64,000 bases of DNA from Cytophagaceae bacterium (GTDB lineage: Bacteria; Bacteroidota; Bacteroidia; Cytophagales; UBA9547), in the NCBI GenBank assembly GCA_027488865.1, contig JAIYAU010000024.1:110907-174906 (forward strand). Reading direction: 5' to 3'. How positions within the stretch are numbered: position 1 is the first letter of the stretch; the number at the start of each line of letters is the position of its first letter. A program made the translations under genes and the position numbers. Below are positions 54,429-62,915 of this stretch, piece by piece. Under the pieces are notes generated by a model that worked only from the letters and a program-made list of their open reading frames with translations, was not told the DNA's origin and made no database searches.

Positions 54429-54734
54429 ACAGTTCAAGGGATTTACATTTTTATCTGTTCTTTGACTTCATTGAGTAATTATCTTTAATACCATAAATCT
54501 TAGTTAAAAGCGTGCGCCACTTTGGCCGAGAATCTATGCACAGGGCGAAACCATTCACTTAAATATTTTGCTCTTTCAGACTTGATTATCTCTGCGAAAG
54601 GACAAAACATATTTGTAGACATTAATTTTTCAAGCTTTTCCTAATCTTTAGTTGATGGCTATGTATTGTACTATAAACCAATAGAAAGGAACATAGGAAT
54701 TAATTAAAATACAAAATTCCCATAGTACACTATG
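54429..54734. other. 306-base intergenic region
   Basis: Separates convergent genes. It contains one short reading frame, listed separately, and a long AT-rich part. No terminator hairpin was found. Confidence 0.45.
54500..54622 (-). CDS. Possible 40-residue peptide or gene remnant
   Basis: A reading frame on the minus strand from ATG 54622 to TAA 54500, product starting MSTNMFCPFAEIIKSERAKY and ending FSAKVAHAFN. Its composition is protein-like rather than AT-noise, with Trp, Cys and Pro residues. The frame stays open for seven codons upstream before TAG. I cannot assign a family. It may be the tail of a decayed gene. Confidence 0.22.
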   Translation of the reverse strand: MSTNMFCPFAEIIKSERAKYLSEWFRPVHRFSAKVAHAFN

Positions 54735-55436
54735 CTAAACAGCATTAGGCACATCAAACTTGTACCCTACACCTTTTACTGTTTTAATATAATCTTCTCC
54801 TACCTTTTCCCTCACTTTTCTGATATGTACGTCTACAGTGCGTGCCAATACGTACACATCAGCACCCCAAATAGTTTGCAATAAATCATCCCTATTAAAT
54901 ACCTTATTTGGGTTGGTGGCTAAAAAATAAAGTAGCTCAAATTCTTTTTTTGGTAGGGCTATTATTTCATCATTTTTATGTACTGTATAGCTGGTTCTAT
55001 CAATAACCAAATCGCCAATGACGATTTTTTTGCCAGAAAGATCCTTTGATTTTTTATTTTCTCTTCTAAATAATGCTCCTATTCTGCTAGTGAGTGCTCT
55101 TGGTTTAATGGGTTTTGTGATATAATCATCAGCTCCCACTTCGAATGCGGCGATCTCGGAATATTCTTCTGAACGTGCAGTTAGAAAAATAATGAAGGTT
55201 TCGGATAGATGAGGCATTTCTCTTAAAATTCTACATGTTTCCACACCATCCATGCCTGGCATCATTATGTCCATAAGTATAAGATGTGGTGAAAAGTCTT
55301 TTACCATTTCAATCGCCTTTTTACCTCCATTGGCTATTCGTACTTCATAACCTTCCTTTACCAAATTATACTGTAGTAATTCTAAAATGTCAGCATCGTC
55401 ATCCACTGCCAAAACCTTGTATGCCTTATTACTCAT
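54735..55436 (-). CDS. OmpR/PhoB-type response regulator
   Basis: A 233-residue regulator. The receiver domain has acidic residues DDD at 12-14, Asp56 as phosphoacceptor (LMDIMMPGMDG), and Lys near TKPIKPRAL. The C-terminal winged helix has LPKKEFELLYFLATNPNKVFNRDDLLQTIW and the wing TVDVHIRKVREKVG with KTVKGVGYKF. No histidine kinase is adjacent, so its partner is encoded elsewhere. A 20-base gap separates it from the TlpA-like gene upstream, which may be co-transcribed. Confidence 0.94.
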   Translation of the reverse strand: MSNKAYKVLAVDDDADILELLQYNLVKEGYEVRIANGGKKAIEMVKDFSPHLILMDIMMPGMDGVETCRILREMPHLSETFIIFLTARSEEYSEIAAFEVGADDYITKPIKPRALTSRIGALFRRENKKSKDLSGKKIVIGDLVIDRTSYTVHKNDEIIALPKKEFELLYFLATNPNKVFNRDDLLQTIWGADVYVLARTVDVHIRKVREKVGEDYIKTVKGVGYKFDVPNAV

Positions 55437-55456
55437 CTTAGGGATATTATATATGA

Positions 55457-56791
55457 TTACTTACTAAATAACTTGTCCAAAGTGTCTTCTAATTGATAAC
55501 CACGAAGATTTTTAGCAATAATTTTACCTTCTTGATCTAAAAGCAATGTGTTTGGTATGCCCGTAATTTTGTATAATTTAGCCGCGCTAGACTGCCAACC
55601 TTTTAAGTCTGAAACATGTGTCCAAACCAAGCCGTCTTTTAATATTGCTCCTTTCCATTTTTCCTTGCTGTTGTCAAGGGATACGCTAAAAACAGTAAAA
55701 CCTTTGTCTTTAAACTTGTTATAGGCCTTCACCACATTTGGATTTTCCATACGACATGGGCCACACCAAGATGCCCAAAAGTCCAACAAAACCACCTTCC
55801 CTTTTAACATCGACAATTTTTTTATTTGTCCGCTTGTATCTGCGAGAGCAATTTCAGGCGCTTCGTCACCTATGGTGTATTCTTTTTTAGGTAGTTGAGA
55901 AATATACCTTTGAGTTCTTTTTTGGTCACCAAATTCTGTTTTAAACTGATTTGTAAGATTGGCGGCGTAGTCTAATTGGTTTTCGTTGAACAGGTTAATC
56001 AATAGTCGATAAAGTATTTCCTTAGTAGGTGTCTTTGCAGGCGCAAGCCCCAAAATATACTCAGCTGTTAGTTGATATTCTGGAATTTCAGGCTTGGTGT
56101 ACCTCTGAAACATCACATTGGTTTTTATCTGAAACACATTACTTCTTTGTAATTCTTCATCTATCATCTCATTGGGCTTAAAATAGGTCTCACGAGTAGT
56201 TTCAGCAGTAATTGTAAGTGCTGTGATATATTTGGAAACGAATAGATCCTCATTACCTTTTATAAGCATGAGGTAATTTTTATTCAAATTTTGCATGATA
56301 GAATCTACATACATTTGCAATTTTGCAGCCTCACTATTAAACAAAGTTGGATTGGTTTGTTTTAATTGATATACCTCAGAAGCTTGTTGTTCGACAACCT
56401 TCATTTCTTCATTAAACTTAAGATTGTAGTTATTGAATGCCTGAAAGGTTGTGTTTTCGCGAGAACCGATAATTTTTACATTATTTGGAAGCACTTTAGC
56501 ATCCAATTCAATTTTTAACGATTCTTTTCCCAGAATCAACTCGGCGGCTACCTCTGTACTTGTACCTATTTTATAAAAGCCTCTAGGTAAATTGTCTTTA
56601 AATTGAAATTTAAATAATCCGGTTTTGATAGCTGCGGAGTCAATTTTGGAATATTCAGCACCAAAAGAAGTGTATAAGTAAACAAATTTATTAGTGGTAT
56701 TTACTATTTTTCCATCAATAATAATGCCTTTTGCAAGAAGGTTGCATATTACCAATAGAAAAGCCAAATAAAAACTTATTCTTTTCAACAT
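55457..56791 (-). CDS. TlpA-like thioredoxin with DUF4369 N-terminal domain
   Basis: A 444-residue exported disulphide protein. A signal peptide (FYLAFLLVICNLLAKG) is followed by a DUF4369-like beta domain at about 22-120 (GIIIDGKIVNTTNKFVYLY) and a helical middle. The C-terminal thioredoxin domain carries the active site WCGPC (LLDFWASWCGPCRMENP) and the cis-Pro loop GIPNTLLLDQEG. Such proteins keep envelope cysteines reduced, for cytochrome maturation or other clients. The client is not evident. Confidence 0.9.
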   Translation of the reverse strand: MLKRISFYLAFLLVICNLLAKGIIIDGKIVNTTNKFVYLYTSFGAEYSKIDSAAIKTGLFKFQFKDNLPRGFYKIGTSTEVAAELILGKESLKIELDAKVLPNNVKIIGSRENTTFQAFNNYNLKFNEEMKVVEQQASEVYQLKQTNPTLFNSEAAKLQMYVDSIMQNLNKNYLMLIKGNEDLFVSKYITALTITAETTRETYFKPNEMIDEELQRSNVFQIKTNVMFQRYTKPEIPEYQLTAEYILGLAPAKTPTKEILYRLLINLFNENQLDYAANLTNQFKTEFGDQKRTQRYISQLPKKEYTIGDEAPEIALADTSGQIKKLSMLKGKVVLLDFWASWCGPCRMENPNVVKAYNKFKDKGFTVFSVSLDNSKEKWKGAILKDGLVWTHVSDLKGWQSSAAKLYKITGIPNTLLLDQEGKIIAKNLRGYQLEDTLDKLFSK

Positions 56792-56850
56792 TTAACGATT
56801 TTGGTTACAAGTTATAAATAATTAACGATTATATAAAATAGTGCCGAGTG

Positions 56851-57705
56851 CTAACGATTATTTAATTTTTTATTTTGACCAAGTTCATACCTTAGTCCTT
56901 TAGCATGTTCTATATCCATCTCAATAGCACCCAAATAAGTAGAGGCCTTGGCTTTAAGGGGAATTTTATTTAAGTCGGCAGTCAGCCATACTTTAACAGA
57001 ATTGTCACCTTTGAAAAACGGGTTAGGAGGCATGATAGGGCTGATTACATAGCTTCTAAACTTTCCTATGTCCGTATCCATTTCTTCAATGCCCAAATAT
57101 TTCATTTGAAAAGCATAACCCTTGTTTTCAAAAAATGCATCAATACTAATGGTATCGCCAGTTTTAATTTTGCTAAAATCCATTGCTCTCAAGTAATAAA
57201 ATCCACTTACAATATCCTGTACGTTATGTGCTAGGGTATAAAATTCGTCCTTTTGACCTTCCACCTTTCGTGTAGCTTTGTGTGCTTCTTGGTCATAATA
57301 AATTTCTTCTTTTAATTTATATTTTCCTTCTTGAACATATCTATATGATTGAAGAGGGATAAGTGAACTAGTGTCAATATAAGTGCCCCAGTGGTCTCGT
57401 ATTCTTGTAAAAAAATCAAAACTACCTATTGATTTGCCATAAACATTTATTTTATAACAGACTTTATCTTCTACTTTGTAAAATTTATTGTGTATTTCTA
57501 GTTCAGCCCTGCCGGCATTAAGAAATCCATAATGTACTCTATAAATAAGTTTTTCCCCGGGGCTAAAAGTATTATTTTGTAAAGATTGGTTAGTAGGCTT
57601 TTTGTATCCCACCACAAAGCCAAAACAGATTGCACATGTTATAATTAAAAATACAATTCTGAAAGATATGGTGTGAGATGAAAAAAAATAATTCTTTAAC
57701 AACAT
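56851..57705 (-). CDS. DUF3108 domain-containing exported protein
   Basis: A 284-residue protein with an N-terminal membrane or signal segment (residues 14-30, ISFRIVFLIITCAICFGFVVG). The DUF3108 pattern follows: FSPGEKLIYRVHYGFLNAGRAEL, TRIRDHWGTYIDTSSLIP, and VKVWLTADLNKIPLKAKA. The domain is predicted to be a periplasmic beta-barrel-like fold that binds hydrophobic ligands; function is unknown. It is on the same strand as the TlpA-like gene, 59 bases upstream of it. Confidence 0.82.
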   Translation of the reverse strand: MLLKNYFFSSHTISFRIVFLIITCAICFGFVVGYKKPTNQSLQNNTFSPGEKLIYRVHYGFLNAGRAELEIHNKFYKVEDKVCYKINVYGKSIGSFDFFTRIRDHWGTYIDTSSLIPLQSYRYVQEGKYKLKEEIYYDQEAHKATRKVEGQKDEFYTLAHNVQDIVSGFYYLRAMDFSKIKTGDTISIDAFFENKGYAFQMKYLGIEEMDTDIGKFRSYVISPIMPPNPFFKGDNSVKVWLTADLNKIPLKAKASTYLGAIEMDIEHAKGLRYELGQNKKLNNR

Positions 57706-57837
57706 ATAGTCTTATTTAAATTTGTTGATACCATTGATAAACAATCTAACCAAATTATGTACCACCTTTTTTATTTAATTGTATTTTCTTAAGTTCAGCC
57801 TGCGAAATTCAAATTTAAATAAAATCGGGGGTTAATT

Positions 57838-58671
57838 ATGAAACTAATTGTAAAGATTTTAATAGTTTTTAAAGTTATATTGATAATTAGCCTTGCAAAT
57901 GGTCAAACGACCATTACCGAAAAGGACAAGATCAAGAATACAAATCAAAATAATGCAAAATCAGACTCACTATTAGCTCCACAGAAATTAGCCAAAAACA
58001 AGTTAGCATGGATAAATAAGCGATTTAAATATAAAGTTACTACTGATGGCTTTCTAGCAAAAGGGAATGTAAACAGAACCTTATTTGTAGGACGAGGAAG
58101 CTTTGCATACATTGATTCTGTTATGGACTTGAGTGTGGCACCAGTATACTTGTATGGCAAACAAAATGGGAATTTGGCAGAGGATGATTATTCAGGAACT
58201 ATGTATTTAAACATGTTTCATGAAAAACGATTTTTTCAATGGTCATTAGCCATTTTTGAACATAGTCGTTTGAGGGGAATTGATGAGCGGCATAATTATG
58301 GTGGCGGTATAGGTTGTCAAATCATTAAAAAAACGGAAAATCAGTCATTGTCCATTACGACAGGGATTCTTTATGAAAAGGTTAATTTTAGCATAATTTC
58401 TGATAGGGAAACTTGGCGAAGTACTACTAGACTCAAAGGAAGGCATAAAGTTATACATAAACACGTCAAATTTGCGCATGAAACATTTGTGCAACCCTCA
58501 ATACTGAATAGTTTTGATTTAAGATGGCGTACAATACTTTCCTTAGAGGCACCAATTAGTCATCATTTGTCAGCTAGGGTAGCTTATCAGCATACTTATG
58601 AGAGTATCATATTGCCTACCAAGGTAAAAGATGATTATAATATTACTTTTGGATTAGCTTTTTCCAATTAA
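57838..58671 (+). CDS. Outer-membrane beta-barrel protein, DUF481-like
   Basis: A 277-residue protein with a signal peptide (KILIVFKVILIISLANGQ). After a charged linker (residues 25-60) there are repeated amphipathic beta strands, such as FFQWSLAIFEHSRLRG, LSITTGILYEKVNF and LSARVAYQHTYESI. The barrel ends NITFGLAFSN with a terminal aromatic pattern. This resembles DUF481 barrels but I am not certain. It is divergent from DUF3108, and its 3' end overlaps the end of the next glycosyltransferase gene by 29 bases. Confidence 0.6.
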   Translation: MKLIVKILIVFKVILIISLANGQTTITEKDKIKNTNQNNAKSDSLLAPQKLAKNKLAWINKRFKYKVTTDGFLAKGNVNRTLFVGRGSFAYIDSVMDLSVAPVYLYGKQNGNLAEDDYSGTMYLNMFHEKRFFQWSLAIFEHSRLRGIDERHNYGGGIGCQIIKKTENQSLSITTGILYEKVNFSIISDRETWRSTTRLKGRHKVIHKHVKFAHETFVQPSILNSFDLRWRTILSLEAPISHHLSARVAYQHTYESIILPTKVKDDYNITFGLAFSN

Positions 58672-59860
58672 TAATTTGAAATTTAATTAGGCGCAAGGTA
58701 CTTAATATCATTGATTCAAATTGTTTCATGCTACTTAAGTAAGGCTTTTGTTTTTGAGACTTATTCAATTTTAGACTCAAATATCTATTTAGACAAGTGG
58801 CAATCGAAAATTCCAAAGTGGCTAGTTTTAATGCACTATTAACTCGGTCTGCTGGTGAAATATTTTTAATTTCCAACATTTTATCAACAGCCTCTTTTAT
58901 ATTTCCAATTTCATAAAGTCGGATACACCCACCTGCATGCGGATGATATTCTAAATCTTCTACACCACTTACCCTACTTGAAACCACCGCGCATCCATGC
59001 GAAACAGCTTCCATAACTGCAACTGACATTCCTTCAAAGTTAGATGTTTGTAGCAAAACATCTGCTTTCGCATAAAATTCGTTAATAGTGGTGGAATCTA
59101 ACCAGCCGTGCATTTTTACTTGATGGATAAGATTATGATTGTTGATTTGTTGTAGCAACCAAGTAGATTCGCTTCCATGGCCAAGTACATGAATTTCAAA
59201 GTTTATATTTCTAGATTTTAATTCCTGAGCAATTAAAGGAATGTCAGAAACCCTTTTTTGCTTTTCTTCAACTCGACCTACCCACACTATCTGGAGAATA
59301 TCGTTTTTGGTATGTTTCTGAACTTGATTTTGCAGGGTAATACCACAAGGAATAACTGCTATTGGTGCATTAAAATCCTTTTTTTCTAGCGTTTTTACGA
59401 TTCTTTGTGATACAGCTACAAACTTTGAAACATATGGCTGATAATCAAGTGCAAGTTTGTAGTAATGTGCATCATCACTATGTAAAACGCCAATTATAGG
59501 ATAATCTAAAGCACATTGAGAGGCACCATACCATACAGCTTCGTCATCAGAAATAATTATAGGAGTTCCTAATGGCACGTTATTTTTGATAAGCGAAGCA
59601 TATAATGATGCTCGGTATAATGGTGAACCTAATTCAAATTGATAACCAACCTTTTTGGTAACTACTTCTACATTAGTTTGATTTTTAAACAGACTAGCCA
59701 TAGTTGGCCGATCACCCCCAGATATAAATGGCTTAATTGGGTCGACTGTAATAAAATAAGTAATTACCCCCTGAATGTGGGCTTCGATAGCGGCATTTAC
59801 CATCCAAGTTGTTACTCCTCCGCGGTGATAAGGATGGCAAAGAAAAGCTAAAGTTTTCAT
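58643..59860 (-). CDS. Glycosyltransferase, GT4 family
   Basis: A 405-residue GT-B enzyme. The nucleotide-sugar lobe has IVWVGRVEEKQKRVSDIPLIA and VLGHGSES, and the end motif TSNFEGMSVAVMEAVSHGCAVVSS carries the E-x7-E pair of GT4. The start MKTLAFLCHPYHRGGVTTWM matches GT4 N-termini that bind the acceptor. It overlaps the preceding gene by four bases (ATGA), so the two transferases are coupled. The substrate is unknown; a polysaccharide or glycolipid is likely. Confidence 0.87.
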   Translation of the reverse strand: MKTLAFLCHPYHRGGVTTWMVNAAIEAHIQGVITYFITVDPIKPFISGGDRPTMASLFKNQTNVEVVTKKVGYQFELGSPLYRASLYASLIKNNVPLGTPIIISDDEAVWYGASQCALDYPIIGVLHSDDAHYYKLALDYQPYVSKFVAVSQRIVKTLEKKDFNAPIAVIPCGITLQNQVQKHTKNDILQIVWVGRVEEKQKRVSDIPLIAQELKSRNINFEIHVLGHGSESTWLLQQINNHNLIHQVKMHGWLDSTTINEFYAKADVLLQTSNFEGMSVAVMEAVSHGCAVVSSRVSGVEDLEYHPHAGGCIRLYEIGNIKEAVDKMLEIKNISPADRVNSALKLATLEFSIATCLNRYLSLKLNKSQKQKPYLSSMKQFESMILSTLRLIKFQIINWKKLIQK

Positions 59861-61044
59861 TGTGCAACAATTTGATTTATCATATTCAGATAGGCCATTA
59901 TCAAATTTGATTCTTTAAAGATTTGGTTAGTACAATTTTGGATTTGAAAACAGTCGGAATAATCGTTTTGAGCAATTTTTAGGATTGCGGCATTTAATTT
60001 TTCAGGCGTATCACAAATAACATTTTTGTGACCAACCTCTTCTAATAAAATTTTCAAACTCCCTGCATCAGGACCTGCAATAAGAATTGGTTTATCCCAA
60101 CTCATCATTTCAAAAAACTTGGAGGGAATGCCAATTCTTGAAGAACTATACCATGGCAAAAACAATATAGCATGACTAGCTGCAATATTGTAGTGAAGTT
60201 TTTCCTTAGAGAGCCATCCTAAATGTTTAATACAAAAATTTTTATGCCAATGAAAGGAATTCAAATGTAATAGCACAGAATCGTTTGTAGCCAAACTCAA
60301 CTCTATTGGAATATTAATCAATTGATTTACAACAGAATTAAACAATATTGGACTTTGAGTTGCCGGATCTAGGGAGCCGCTATATATAAGCCTTAAACCT
60401 TCCGCAACAGGTGGTGGCGCAGGCGCAAAATTCACAACCTCATCAGGTACACCATGTCTTATAGGAGTAATTATTCTTTTTAAATCATAAGAATCTCGCT
60501 TTGCCCAATGAGGGTCTACATATACTATTGCTTTAGCAGTTTTTAATAGGTTTGATGTCCATTGCTTACAAGCTAGTTTCAATATCCTATTTTCAACTCC
60601 TTCAAAATAAGGGTCTTGTAAATCTGCTATCCAAGGGATACTGTATTTTTTTGAAAGTTTATTAGCTACATAAAGAGGCGCTCTAGGGGTAAAAAACGCA
60701 ACTATCAAATTAGCATTTCTAAATTCCTTTAATACTGAATCATCAATATAGTTAAACCAACTTGAAGTACGATCTCCTTTGGTTAGCATATAAAAAAACG
60801 TCTCTAACTTTCTTATTAAACTGCTTTTTGTTTCTTCATAAATATCGTATCCTATTGGTATTCTTTTAATATTAGGAGTTTCTTGAATAAATTTAGCTGT
60901 TTCCTTTTTATGGTTAGGATGAATAACAACAATTTCGTGTAATTGACCTAGTCCTATTGTTAACTGACCTATTCTTCTTGCAAGAGCAGTTCCTTGTATC
61001 GAATTTACTCCAGGATATTCCCAAGCCAAAAAAATAATCTTCAT
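59857..61044 (-). CDS. Glycosyltransferase, GT4-like
   Basis: A 395-residue protein with a GT-B layout. The start IIFLAWEYPGVNSIQGTALARRI, LRLIYSGSLDPATQSPILFN and HAILFLPWYSSSRIGIPSKFFEMMSWDKPILIAG fit GT4 enzymes, with a Lys/Phe-Glu motif in place of the usual E-x7-E. It is coupled to the following GT4 gene by an ATGA overlap and begins 43 bases after the serS stop. No other polysaccharide genes are nearby, so a small glycan or glycolipid pathway is inferred. Confidence 0.78.
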   Translation of the reverse strand: MKIIFLAWEYPGVNSIQGTALARRIGQLTIGLGQLHEIVVIHPNHKKETAKFIQETPNIKRIPIGYDIYEETKSSLIRKLETFFYMLTKGDRTSSWFNYIDDSVLKEFRNANLIVAFFTPRAPLYVANKLSKKYSIPWIADLQDPYFEGVENRILKLACKQWTSNLLKTAKAIVYVDPHWAKRDSYDLKRIITPIRHGVPDEVVNFAPAPPPVAEGLRLIYSGSLDPATQSPILFNSVVNQLINIPIELSLATNDSVLLHLNSFHWHKNFCIKHLGWLSKEKLHYNIAASHAILFLPWYSSSRIGIPSKFFEMMSWDKPILIAGPDAGSLKILLEEVGHKNVICDTPEKLNAAILKIAQNDYSDCFQIQNCTNQIFKESNLIMAYLNMINQIVAQ

Positions 61045-61087
61045 TTTATTAATTTTAACAAAATAGGTAACAACTTACTTTTTCTTA

Positions 61088-62362
61088 TTAATTAATTAGA
61101 TCAAACCCTGTATATTTTCTTAGAACTTGAGGAATCACAATTCCTTGGTTAGTTTGATTATTCTCAAGCAATGTGGCCAAAATACGGGGAAGAGCCAAGG
61201 CACTTCCATTGAGGGTGTGTAACAATTGTGTTTTGCCCTCCTTGTTTTTGTATCTTAATTTTAACCTATTGGCTTGAAATGCTTCGAAGTTACTCACCGA
61301 ACTAACTTCAAGCCACCTCTTTTGCGCTGCGGAGTAGGTTTCAAAATCGTAGGTTAAAGCTGAACCAAAGCTCATGTCTCCTCCACATAATCTTAAAATT
61401 CTGTAGGGTAATTCTAACTTATCTAAAAGCCCTTTTACGTGGTTGGCCATTAATTCTAGAGTTTCATAAGATTTTTCAGGAAGTGTGATTTGCACAATTT
61501 CAATTTTATCAAATTGATGCAAACGGTTAAGTCCACGCACATGTGCTCCCCATGAACCTGCCTCTCTTCTAAAACATGGTGTATAACCTGCATTTTTGAC
61601 AGGTAAATCTTCTTCCTTTATAATAACGTCTCTGTATAAATTGGTAATTGGCACTTCTGCTGTGGGTATTAAATACAAGTCGTCTTCTTTAATGTAATAC
61701 ATTTGTCCTTCCTTGTCGGGCAGCTGACCTGTACCAAAACCTGATGCTTCGTTTACCACGATGGGCGGCATAATTTCAGCATAACCGGCATTTTCTGCTT
61801 CTTCTAAGAAAAAATTGATCAAAGCACGTTGAATTTTTGCTCCTTTACCTTTGTATACGGGAAAACCAGCACCTGCTATTTTATTACCAAGCTCAAAATC
61901 AATAATGTCATACTTTTTAATTAAATCCCAATGAGGGAGGGCGGTTTCTCCTAAGTCCACAATAGATCCATTTTGTCCAATAATCTCGTTTTCTTCAGGG
62001 GTTTTGCCCATTGGAACACTCGAGTGTGGCAAGTTTGGCAGTTTTATTAATGTATCAAATAGCTCTTTCTCTATTAGCTGTAATGCGGTATCTAGTTCCT
62101 TTGATTTGTCTTTTAAAGTACTTGTTAGTTGTTTTTTTTCTTCGGCTTTGTCCTTTTGGCCAGATTTCATCAACTCCCCGATTTGTTTAGCAAGCCCATT
62201 GGCTTCGGCAAGTGTATTATCTAATTCCTGTTGGATTTTTTTACGATTTTCATCCTTTTCAAGTACAAGATTGACATCTAATTCTGCTGTTTTATAATTT
62301 TTTTTGGCCAATCCACTTAAAACCAAATCTTTATTTTCTTTAATAAATGCCGCTTGTAGCAT
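61088..62362 (-). CDS. serS: Seryl-tRNA synthetase
   Basis: A 424-residue class II synthetase attaching serine to tRNA-Ser. The N-terminal coiled-coil arm (residues 28-105, Lys/Glu-rich) is followed by class II motifs: GAGFPVYKGKGAKIQRALINFF, motif 2 CFRREAGSWGAHVRGLNRLHQF, and motif 3 LNGSALALPRILATLLENNQ. The start MLQAAFIKENKDLVLSGL is family-typical. It is upstream of, and on the same strand as, the two glycosyltransferases. The promoter is at 62431-62462. Confidence 0.97.
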   Translation of the reverse strand: MLQAAFIKENKDLVLSGLAKKNYKTAELDVNLVLEKDENRKKIQQELDNTLAEANGLAKQIGELMKSGQKDKAEEKKQLTSTLKDKSKELDTALQLIEKELFDTLIKLPNLPHSSVPMGKTPEENEIIGQNGSIVDLGETALPHWDLIKKYDIIDFELGNKIAGAGFPVYKGKGAKIQRALINFFLEEAENAGYAEIMPPIVVNEASGFGTGQLPDKEGQMYYIKEDDLYLIPTAEVPITNLYRDVIIKEEDLPVKNAGYTPCFRREAGSWGAHVRGLNRLHQFDKIEIVQITLPEKSYETLELMANHVKGLLDKLELPYRILRLCGGDMSFGSALTYDFETYSAAQKRWLEVSSVSNFEAFQANRLKLRYKNKEGKTQLLHTLNGSALALPRILATLLENNQTNQGIVIPQVLRKYTGFDLIN

Positions 62363-62430
62363 AATAAAATAATTTTAGAATTCTAAAAGATAGTGCACGA
62401 GTTTATACAAGCACAAACTATTATATTGTG

Positions 62431-62462
62431 CAAAAATAGTATTCTTTCTTAAAAAACATCAA
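62431..62462 (-). promoter_or_regulatory. serS promoter
   Basis: On the minus strand, TTG (62460-62462), 21-base spacer, TATTTTTG (62438 to 62431), fitting TTG / TAnnTTTG. The leader to the serS ATG is about 65 bases. Confidence 0.55.
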
Positions 62463-62465
62463 GAA

Positions 62466-62750
62466 ATGAATTATATAGTGGTATTGAACTTTAGTAATTA
62501 CATAGCTGAAGATATAAAAAACGTGGTTATCCATAGTGGATTGCCAGTAATTCCGAAAATTGGAGAATGGTTTGATCCTAGTTTTTTTATTGAACCATCT
62601 GTAGTTGAAAAATTGGATCAACTTGGAAATATGGGTGGTGCCGTTTTTGTGCGTGAAGTACAACACTATTTTAACCAAAATATCCAGCAAGTTTGGCTTA
62701 TTCTTTCCCTTACTGAAGCAGATGACTTTTATAAGAAAAGATTTAGGTAG
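62466..62750 (+). CDS. Small protein of unknown function
   Basis: A 94-residue protein (MNYIVVLNFSNYIAEDIKNV...) with mixed alpha/beta character, several aromatics, and no signal peptide or membrane segment. I recognise no family. It is divergent from serS, 103 bases from it, and the composition and frame look like a real gene. Its start overlaps the serS promoter region. Confidence 0.5.
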   Translation: MNYIVVLNFSNYIAEDIKNVVIHSGLPVIPKIGEWFDPSFFIEPSVVEKLDQLGNMGGAVFVREVQHYFNQNIQQVWLILSLTEADDFYKKRFR

Positions 62751-62852
62751 GTGGTATTAATAAGTTATGTTCCTTCTTTAGTTCTTTAATTGGTGGAGAA
62801 TAAATTTCATTAAATAGATAACAAATGAAATAATATAACATATTTCCGATTG

Positions 62853-62880
62853 TTAGCCTTTATACAAAAAAGAAGGCTAA
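62853..62880 (-). terminator. Hairpin downstream of the T9SS cargo gene
   Basis: The 8-bp stem TTAGCCTT / AAGGCTAA with a 12-base loop lies 35 bases past the stop of the last gene. It could act in either direction; the T run is weak. Confidence 0.45.
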
Positions 62881-62915
62881 TAGTAAATTATACCATTTTG
62901 CCTTCCTTTAATCTC

